Part shown: in pieces, positions 29,289 to 36,194 of the stretch | Position numbering within the stretch: the stretch's first letter is position 1 | Layout of the letters: every line of letters begins with the position of its first letter | Source of the DNA: an uncultured Bacilli bacterium | GTDB lineage: Bacteria > Bacillota_I > Bacilli_A > RF39 > UBA660 | Direction of reading: 5' to 3' | DNA: 36,194 nt | Assembly: GCA_947629235.1 (NCBI GenBank) | Contig: CANRCX010000015.1 | Span: 1-36,194 of the forward strand | The notes under the pieces: model-generated | Database searches by the model: none | What the model was told of the DNA's origin: nothing | Seen by the model: the letters and a program-made list of their open reading frames with translations, nothing else | Translations under genes and position numbers: made by a program

Positions 29289-29355
29289 ATTTATATAAAA
29301 TCAATATATATTTTATATAAATCTAATTGACAATTTATATAAATAATGATAATAT
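29289..29355 (+). promoter_or_regulatory. TA operon promoter (TTGACA-17-TAATAT) with three TTTATATAAA palindromes at 22-bp spacing
   Basis: Palindromes at 29290-29299, 29312-29321, 29334-29343; -35 at 29327-29332, -10 at 29350-29355. Confidence 0.75.
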
Positions 29356-29379
29356 TTCAATATGAATAGGAGGTGTGAT

Positions 29380-29667
29380 ATGGAAAGTTTAACAACTGCT
29401 ATTAGTGTACAAATTAATAAAAAAGATAAAGAACTTGCAAATAATATATTAAAAGACTTAGGTTTAAATATGAGTACATATATAAATATGGCAATAAAGC
29501 AACTAATAAATAAAGATGGAGTACCATTTGATGTAGTAAATCCAAAACCAAACAAAGAATTATTAGAAGCATTACAAGAAGGTGAAGATATATTAAATGG
29601 AAAAATAAAAACGAAAAGATATCATAGTGTTAAAGAACTAATTGAGGATTTAGAAAATGATATTTAA
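29380..29667 (+). CDS. RelB/DinJ-family antitoxin (start trimmed from 29362)
   Basis: AISVQINKKDKELANNILKDLGLNMSTYINMAIKQLINKDGVPFDV; AGGAGGTG ribosome binding site just upstream of ATG 29380. Confidence 0.9.
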   Translation: MESLTTAISVQINKKDKELANNILKDLGLNMSTYINMAIKQLINKDGVPFDVVNPKPNKELLEALQEGEDILNGKIKTKRYHSVKELIEDLENDI

Positions 29668-29965
29668 TTTTACTAATTCAAAATACGATATAGAAATATC
29701 TTCACTTTTTAAATCACAATATAAAAAAATTAGAAAACAAGGAAAAGATATAAATAAACTAATCTCCATCCTAGAAACTCTTGCAAATGGTGAAATATTA
29801 GATCCAAAATATAAAAATCACAAATTAATAAATAATAAAATTTATAAAGAATGTTATGAATGTCATATTGAACCTGACTGGTTACTTATATATAAATATC
29901 AAGATAACAATCTAATTTTACTTTTATTTGCAACAGGTACACATAGTGATTTATTTAACAAATAG
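29657..29965 (+). CDS. YafQ-family mRNA interferase toxin
   Basis: NHKL, YECHIEPDWLLIYKYQDNNLILLLFATGTHSDLF; 11-nt overlap with the antitoxin gene. Confidence 0.93.
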   Translation: MIFNFTNSKYDIEISSLFKSQYKKIRKQGKDINKLISILETLANGEILDPKYKNHKLINNKIYKECYECHIEPDWLLIYKYQDNNLILLLFATGTHSDLFNK

Positions 29966-29982
29966 TTTATTATTAATCATAC

Positions 29983-30010
29983 AAAAAGCACTAAATCATT
30001 AGTACTTTTT
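29983..30010. terminator. Bidirectional terminator between convergent toxin and GDPD genes
   Basis: AAAAAGCACTAA-ATCA-TTAGTACTTTTT (one mismatch). Confidence 0.8.
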
Positions 30011-31820
30011 ATTTGAATAAATTTTGTATAAAATCTATATACTCTTGTATTAAATTACTTGTTTTACTTTCATAAATCATTTCTTTTGCAAGAGTAATAT
30101 TATCAGTAATAATATTATCTACATTCATATTAATCATATCATTAATGCTTTCTTTTGTATTAACAGTCCATGCATATAATTCTTTTCCATTATTATGAAC
30201 TTTATTAACAAGAGTTTTTGTAACACTAGATGCTTCAATACTAAAACTATCAGCATCTTTTAAACTAGTTATATCACCATAAGCAAGACTCATAACATAT
30301 ACTGTTTTAATATTTTTATCATATTTTTTAACATTTTCAAGTACTTCATATGCTTGTGATGTTACAACACAATTACTTGCAAAATCATATTTATTAACTA
30401 ATTCTACTACACTTTTTTCAAAATCTACTTCATGACCAGTAGGTTTTAATTCAATATTTAATTTAATATTATTATCTTTTGCAAATTCAATTACTTCTTC
30501 AAGAGATGGTATTTTTTCACCTTTAAATTCACTACTAAAGAAACTTCCAGCATCAAGACTTCTAATTTCATCAAATGTTACATCCCAAGTATTTTTATTA
30601 ACACCAGTAGTTCTTTTTAAATTGCTATCATGCAACACAACTAATTTTTTATCTTTAGTTTGTTGTACATCTAATTCAATCCAATCACTATTTAACTCTT
30701 TTGCACCAACAAATGCTGCCATTGTATTTTCAGGATACATAACAGATGCACCTCTATGAGCAGTAACTTCCATAGTTCTAACATACTCAATATTTAAATC
30801 ATATTTACCACTTAATATTGAATATGTAAATAACGATCCACTTGCTATAACTAAAATAATTACACAAGTTTTTAATGTATTAAATAATTTATTTCTCTTT
30901 CTGTTTTCTTTTGCTTTTACATCTAAATGAATAATTTTTTCATTTTTACTTTCCTTATGTTTATAAAATAATACACTCATAATTGCATAACAAATTGGTG
31001 TAGAAAGTAATGTAACAATAATAAGTGAAATAGCTATTAATAACCAAATTAATGTAATAGATATATTACCTAAAATATTCTTGCCAAATAATTTATAGAA
31101 TAAAATTATTAAGAATATTGAGAATAATATGAATAATACATATATAATTACAATTGCAATCTCAGTTATTATTAAATATAAAAAGTCTTTTAATTTATTT
31201 TTCTTACTTAATTCTATACTTTTCTTTCTTGCTTCTTTAAAATTACAATTTTCAAGAACAAAATAATGAGTTGAATAAAGCCATCTAAATAATAATATTG
31301 TAAGTAATATTAAAAATATTAAATATATTATTGATAACATTTTATTAGCACTAATAAAATCTAATATAAATTCTGGTACTGATAATGTTGAAATAAATCC
31401 AGAAGAAACACCAATATTTAAAAATGGTATTAAGAATACTATTAAGAATGGTAATAATATATTCTTTCTACTAAATACTCTTAATGATTTTTGTATTGCG
31501 ATAGTAACTGCATTTTTAACACTTATTTTTTTCTTTTGATATGAACTATCTAATATAACTATAATTGTACTAATTTCTATAAAACTATAGAATGTTATTA
31601 AAAGTAACAATAATAATATTAAAAGTAATACTAATGGATTAGTTAAAAATGAAATAATATTTTCTAAAGTTAAATAATTATATCCACTAATTTTTGTTAT
31701 CAAACTAAATATTGATAAAAATAAAGGTACAAATATTATTGCTGTAATAATTTTATAAATTAATTCAAAACTTACTAATGTTTTTAAATTAAATTTTAAC
31801 ATGTTTTTAATTTTTTTCAT
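30009..31820 (-). CDS. Glycerophosphodiester phosphodiesterase with N-terminal multi-TM domain
   Basis: TAHRGASVMYPENTMAAF, WIELDVQQTKDKKLVVLHD, LNIELKPTG; hydrophobic N-terminal half. Confidence 0.92.
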   Translation of the reverse strand: MKKIKNMLKFNLKTLVSFELIYKIITAIIFVPLFLSIFSLITKISGYNYLTLENIISFLTNPLVLLLILLLLLLITFYSFIEISTIIVILDSSYQKKKISVKNAVTIAIQKSLRVFSRKNILLPFLIVFLIPFLNIGVSSGFISTLSVPEFILDFISANKMLSIIYLIFLILLTILLFRWLYSTHYFVLENCNFKEARKKSIELSKKNKLKDFLYLIITEIAIVIIYVLFILFSIFLIILFYKLFGKNILGNISITLIWLLIAISLIIVTLLSTPICYAIMSVLFYKHKESKNEKIIHLDVKAKENRKRNKLFNTLKTCVIILVIASGSLFTYSILSGKYDLNIEYVRTMEVTAHRGASVMYPENTMAAFVGAKELNSDWIELDVQQTKDKKLVVLHDSNLKRTTGVNKNTWDVTFDEIRSLDAGSFFSSEFKGEKIPSLEEVIEFAKDNNIKLNIELKPTGHEVDFEKSVVELVNKYDFASNCVVTSQAYEVLENVKKYDKNIKTVYVMSLAYGDITSLKDADSFSIEASSVTKTLVNKVHNNGKELYAWTVNTKESINDMINMNVDNIITDNITLAKEMIYESKTSNLIQEYIDFIQNLFK

Positions 31821-31934
31821 AAAGCACTTCCTTAATATTTCTATTATACATCAAAAATAAATTTTGTAATTAATTTTATTATTGATTTTTATTTTTATTT
31901 AATATATCATAATTTTAGTAAAAAGTGATGAAAT

Positions 31935-33665
31935 ATGAAAAACAAAAAAATAATTAAAAAAAGTTTAATATTTTTTAAAGATTTAAAGTTTAAATTATTA
32001 ATATTACTGCTTCTTCAAATACTTATTGGAATAGTTAGTTTCACAACTCCAATATTTGAAGCAAGACTAATAGAAGCAATTACTACTTTTAAGTTATTTA
32101 AAACAATATTAGTTTTAGCAGTAATATATTTATCTTTAGAATTATTATATTTATTTCTATCTAAAACTAGTGTTGTATATTATCTTAAAAATATAAAAAG
32201 TAAAATTTTATTTTCAATTAGAAAATATGTTATAGATAATATTTTCGAATTAGAAACAGTCAATTTTGATAAAAATACAACTGGTTATTTTGAAGAAAGA
32301 ATAATAGGTGACACAAATATAATTGCTAAAACATTAAATTCAGCAATACAAAGAATAGTTGAAATGATTACTAGAATTGGTGTTGTTATTTATATATTTT
32401 TTATAAACTGGATTATTGGATTAATATTTTTATTTATAATAGTTATTACTGCTCTTTTAAAAAATAAAGTTGATGTCAAAAATAAAGAAAATTTAAAAAT
32501 AGCAAGACAAAATGATGATACTACTTATAGTTTTATTACTGAAACAATAAGAGGAATAAGAGATATTAAATTATTAAACTTTAAAAGATACGCTAAAAAA
32601 GAAGTTATGGATAAACTAGATGAAAATAATAATAAATATAATGAATTTCAAATATATGATTATAAAACATGGAATCATATAAATTATATTATAATAATTG
32701 GAACTGTTTTAATTATTATAATAGGATTCAAATTTGTAAGTTTAGGTTTAATGTCACTTGCTGATTTAATGGTTATTTATCTTTATAGAGTATATGTATT
32801 TAGTTTTATGGATTTATATTCAGTAGTAAAAGATTGTATAAGAGATTACACACTTTCATTTGAAAGAATATTTGATTTATGTGATGATAAAAAACATCAA
32901 AAAGATAAATTTGGAAATATACATATTGATGACTTTAAAGGTAAAATTGAATTTAGAAATGTAACTTTTGGATATTCTAAAAAAGAAGTTATTAAAGATT
33001 TAAATTTAATTATCAAGCCTAAAGAAACTATTGCATTAGTAGGAAGTAGTGGAAGTGGTAAAACTACTTTACTTAATTTAATTACTAAAAGTTATGATAT
33101 AGATTCTGGAGAATTATTACTTGATAATAAAAATATAAATGATTTAGATGAAAAAACAATAAGAGAAAATATTTCAATAATTACTCAAAATCCATATATA
33201 TTTAATATGAGTATAGAAGATAATTTAAAATTAGTAAAACCAAGTGCTACTAAAAAAGAAATTGAAGAAGTTTGTAAAATAGCTAAATTTTATGATTATG
33301 TAATGTCTCTTCCAGATAAATTTAACACAATAATTGGTGAAGGTGGAATAAATTTAAGTGGTGGACAAAGACAAAGACTTGCAATAGCTAGAACATTATT
33401 AAAAGGTGCTAAGATATTATTATTTGATGAAGCAACTAGTGCTCTTGATAATATAACTCAAAAAGAAATACAAGAATCAATCGATAATATATCTTCTGAT
33501 TATACAATTATTATTGTTGCTCATAGATTATCTACTATTATTAATTGTGAGAAAATCTATTTACTTGATAATGGTAAAATTATTGATAATGGAACACATC
33601 AAGAATTATTAAAAAGAAATAAAAAATATAAAGAACTATATAATTTAGAATCTAAAGATAATTAA
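31935..33665 (+). CDS. ABC exporter (fused TM + ATP-binding domains)
   Basis: GSSGSGKTTLLNL, LSGGQRQRLAIARTLL, ILLFDEATSALD, VAHRLSTI. Confidence 0.93.
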   Translation: MKNKKIIKKSLIFFKDLKFKLLILLLLQILIGIVSFTTPIFEARLIEAITTFKLFKTILVLAVIYLSLELLYLFLSKTSVVYYLKNIKSKILFSIRKYVIDNIFELETVNFDKNTTGYFEERIIGDTNIIAKTLNSAIQRIVEMITRIGVVIYIFFINWIIGLIFLFIIVITALLKNKVDVKNKENLKIARQNDDTTYSFITETIRGIRDIKLLNFKRYAKKEVMDKLDENNNKYNEFQIYDYKTWNHINYIIIIGTVLIIIIGFKFVSLGLMSLADLMVIYLYRVYVFSFMDLYSVVKDCIRDYTLSFERIFDLCDDKKHQKDKFGNIHIDDFKGKIEFRNVTFGYSKKEVIKDLNLIIKPKETIALVGSSGSGKTTLLNLITKSYDIDSGELLLDNKNINDLDEKTIRENISIITQNPYIFNMSIEDNLKLVKPSATKKEIEEVCKIAKFYDYVMSLPDKFNTIIGEGGINLSGGQRQRLAIARTLLKGAKILLFDEATSALDNITQKEIQESIDNISSDYTIIIVAHRLSTIINCEKIYLLDNGKIIDNGTHQELLKRNKKYKELYNLESKDN

Positions 33666-33684
33666 TTTTAATTAAAAAGAAAAA

Positions 33685-33708
33685 GAGTTAAATTTCATTA
33701 ATTAACTC
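33685..33708 (-). terminator. Terminator formed by the 3' end of the TIM-like gene (GAGTTAA/TTAACTC + T-run)
   Basis: 7-bp stem followed on the minus strand by TTTTTCTTTTT; the TAA stop (33688-33690) lies in the stem. Confidence 0.7.
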
Positions 33709-34395
33709 CTTTAATTTGTTAATATCAGTACTATATGAATCTACAATAATTCCATCACTTACATTTAATATATCTTTTACATTATTTGAATCAACATAAC
33801 CACCATAATATACTTCTATATTAATATCGTATTTATTATTCATATATTTTTTTAATAATTCTATTGTTTTTGATATTTTATCTACATCATATTCAATTTC
33901 ACCTATTGCTGAAGATGGAATATATGCTAAACTTAAATATTTTAAATTATTTGATTCTATTGATTTTAAATAATAATTTAATTCTGTTTTTAAATAATTA
34001 AATGGTTTTCTTTTTTTAATTGATTCACCTATGCATAATATTGTTTCACATTTAGAACTAAGTGATTTAAATAATTTTTCTTTTGATTCTTCATATGGTT
34101 CATACATTAATTTTCTTCTTTCATAAAGTCCTACTAATGTGTAATTAATACCAATATCTTTTAATGATTCTAAATTTATTTCACCACTAAATGAACCTGT
34201 TTTATAACTATAAAAATTTTGTGTTCCAACTTTATAATCTACATTTTTAAATAATGTTAAATAAAGAATTGGTGGAAATATTATGAATTCAAAATTATCA
34301 TGTTTTAATTTTTCAAATTCTTTTTTAAAATCTACCATTTCTTTATATAAGAAATAACTTTTTTGATTTAAAATTATTTTTTTCATATTAACCAT
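33688..34395 (-). CDS. Triosephosphate isomerase-like protein, predicted catalytically dead
   Basis: VGTQNFYSYKTGSFSGEI, GLYERRKLM, CIGES, AYIPSSAIG, YYGGYVDSNN align to TIM, but His95 and Glu165 are replaced. Confidence 0.85.
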   Translation of the reverse strand: MVNMKKIILNQKSYFLYKEMVDFKKEFEKLKHDNFEFIIFPPILYLTLFKNVDYKVGTQNFYSYKTGSFSGEINLESLKDIGINYTLVGLYERRKLMYEPYEESKEKLFKSLSSKCETILCIGESIKKRKPFNYLKTELNYYLKSIESNNLKYLSLAYIPSSAIGEIEYDVDKISKTIELLKKYMNNKYDINIEVYYGGYVDSNNVKDILNVSDGIIVDSYSTDINKLKELINEI

Positions 34396-35527
34396 TTAAT
34401 CTACTAAGAGTTTTAAATTTCTTTCCTTCTAAATATTCAAGTGTAGATCCACCACCAGTTGAAACATAATATACATGTGTATCAAAGTATTTAGAAGCTC
34501 CAGTTATATCACCACCAGCTAATATTGTTGGAAATTTTTGACCTTCTAAATATTTTAATATTTCTTTTGTACCATTTTCATAAGCTTTTTCTTCATATTT
34601 TCCAAGTGGCCCATTCCATAATACAAGTGTACTATCAAAAAGAGCCTCTTTAAATCTTTCTATAGTCTCAGGTCCAATATCATAACCAATGTCATCATCA
34701 TCCATATCTTTAATATTTTTAATTCCATTTTGAGTTACAATATCTATTGGTAAAACCATTTTTTCACCATATTTATTTATTAAATTTTGTACATAATCAA
34801 TATTTTCTTCACTAACTGGACTCTTTCCTACATTATATCCTTTAACTCTTAAGAACGTAAAACACATAGCACCAGCTAATAATACTCTTTTAGTATTATC
34901 GATTAAATTATCAATAACACCTATTTTATCACTTACCTTAGCTCCACCTAATATTAATGTTTTATCTTGATTTATTGCTTTATCTAAAACATCTGTTTCT
35001 TCTTTTACTAAAAATCCTGCATAAGATGGTATATATTTAGATATTCCATAAGTTGATGCATGACATCTATGGGCAGATCCAAATGCATCAAGTACAAATA
35101 TATCTCCTAAAGATGCCCAATATTTTGATAAAGCTTCATCACAAGAACTTTCAAGCTTAGTAGGAAAATCTTCAAATCTAGTATTTTCTACAAGTAATAT
35201 TTCACCATTTTGTAAATTATTTACAGTAGTTTCTAATAACTCACCACGAGTTTTTGCTACAAAATAAACAGGACAATTTACTAATGTAGTTAAATGTTTA
35301 GCTACATCAACTAAACTATTTTTCTTTTTATCTTCTTCACTTTCAACTCTTCCTAAATGTGATAATAATATTACTTTAGCTTGATGCTCAATTAAATAAT
35401 TAATAGTTTTTAAACTACCAACTATTCTAGTATCATCAAGTATTTTTCCATCTTTTCTTGGAACATTAAAGTCAACTCTTACTATAACTTTTTTACCTTT
35501 AACATCTGCATCACTTATAACTTTCAT
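34388..35527 (-). CDS. pgk: Phosphoglycerate kinase
   Basis: VRVDFNVP, LSHLGR, LVENTRF, LGGAKVSDKIGVI, WNGPLG, STGGGSTLEYLEG. Confidence 0.96.
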   Translation of the reverse strand: MKVISDADVKGKKVIVRVDFNVPRKDGKILDDTRIVGSLKTINYLIEHQAKVILLSHLGRVESEEDKKKNSLVDVAKHLTTLVNCPVYFVAKTRGELLETTVNNLQNGEILLVENTRFEDFPTKLESSCDEALSKYWASLGDIFVLDAFGSAHRCHASTYGISKYIPSYAGFLVKEETDVLDKAINQDKTLILGGAKVSDKIGVIDNLIDNTKRVLLAGAMCFTFLRVKGYNVGKSPVSEENIDYVQNLINKYGEKMVLPIDIVTQNGIKNIKDMDDDDIGYDIGPETIERFKEALFDSTLVLWNGPLGKYEEKAYENGTKEILKYLEGQKFPTILAGGDITGASKYFDTHVYYVSTGGGSTLEYLEGKKFKTLSRLNG

Positions 35528-35538
35528 AAAAAATATAC

Positions 35539-36096
35539 CTACCTTTCAATTTCTGTGTATAATTTTTTAGCATCTTCTTTTAATTTATCTAATGTCGTAT
35601 TTACAATTTCAACATCATAATCTTTAAAGTCATCAAGATCTACTTCTGTTTTATGTTTCTTTTGTTCTTCACTAAGACCATTATCAAAATTAATTCTATC
35701 AATATGTATTAACTTTAAATCTGGAAATGCTTTCTTTAATTCATTTATTTCAAGTTTAAGTCTTACATCACTAATAATTACTGCATCATAGAAGCAAGAG
35801 AATATTTCAATATCTTCTTTCATTCTATCAACAAATAGCATTTCTTTACCAAGTTTTTCTCTAATTACTTGTGTACCTAATTGTTGTAATAATTCTCTTG
35901 GTTTAGTTTCATCCTTTAAATCCCATCCTGTCATTTCACTTGCATAATACTTAATATATTTTGCAAGATGTGTCACAATTGCAGTTTTACCGTTTTCTTC
36001 ATATGCATCTTTTAAGTATCCTGCAAATGTATCCTTTCCATGTCTTGCTTTACCAGCAATAATATAAATTTTTGGTTTTGTTTCTTTTACTTCCAT
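35539..36096 (-). CDS. P-loop kinase, possibly dNMP kinase-like
   Basis: IIAGKARHGKDTFAGYL Walker A; RELLQQLGTQVIREK; IISDVRLKLEINEL. Confidence 0.65.
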   Translation of the reverse strand: MEVKETKPKIYIIAGKARHGKDTFAGYLKDAYEENGKTAIVTHLAKYIKYYASEMTGWDLKDETKPRELLQQLGTQVIREKLGKEMLFVDRMKEDIEIFSCFYDAVIISDVRLKLEINELKKAFPDLKLIHIDRINFDNGLSEEQKKHKTEVDLDDFKDYDVEIVNTTLDKLKEDAKKLYTEIER

Positions 36097-36118
36097 AAAT
36101 ACTCCTTTCTTTTTATTT

Positions 36119-36149
36119 GGTAGTGTGCATAGTTTGTATACAAACTACC
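36119..36149. promoter_or_regulatory. Palindrome upstream of the kinase-pgk-TIM-like operon
   Basis: Perfect 16-bp palindrome AGTTTGTATACAAACT (36131-36146); alternative outer pairing GGTAGT/ACTACC. Confidence 0.5.
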
Positions 36150-36194
36150 TATTTTTTTCTTTATTTACTTATATTTTCTATATATTTTTTAATA

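Noticed and set aside
29313-29555. Minus-strand 80-aa ORF over the antitoxin region
   Set aside because: Antisense to a well-supported RelB gene and its promoter; no family match or ribosome binding site.
1-36194. Mollicutes UGA=Trp recoding
   Set aside because: RF2 (UGA-specific) is encoded, TGA terminates ORFs, and Trp is encoded by TGG in conserved places.

Overview
Low-GC Firmicutes/Mollicutes-related chromosome segment. Standard genetic code is likely: RF2 is encoded and TGA is used as a stop. Positions 1-11.8 kb hold a minus-strand S10-spc ribosomal protein superoperon (rpsJ to rplO, then secY, adk, map, and infA cut by the window edge), with rpmD (L30) absent between rpsE and rplO. 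The rest includes two uncharacterised membrane-anchored proteins, gpmI, spo0A, an ftsE-ftsX-M23 peptidase cassette, yitT, prfB, a YtrA-type GntR/ABC operon, a CmpB-like membrane protein, a truncated XRE gene, a bile-salt-hydrolase-like enzyme, a SanA/YdcF protein, a RelB/YafQ toxin-antitoxin pair, a membrane GDPD, an ABC exporter, a TIM-like protein, pgk and a P-loop kinase. The strongest leads are: (1) a triosephosphate isomerase homologue downstream of pgk that has lost both His95 and Glu165; (2) a putative ~45-nt structured RNA at about 27.10 kb, with a TTGACA-17-TATATT promoter, a compact bulged hairpin and a U-tract; (3) three TTTATATAAA palindromes at exact 22-bp spacing over the TA promoter; (4) a divergent adenylate kinase in the spc operon; (5) a candidate S10 leader with crossing pairings. 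No searches or folding programs were run; all family calls come from motif recognition.
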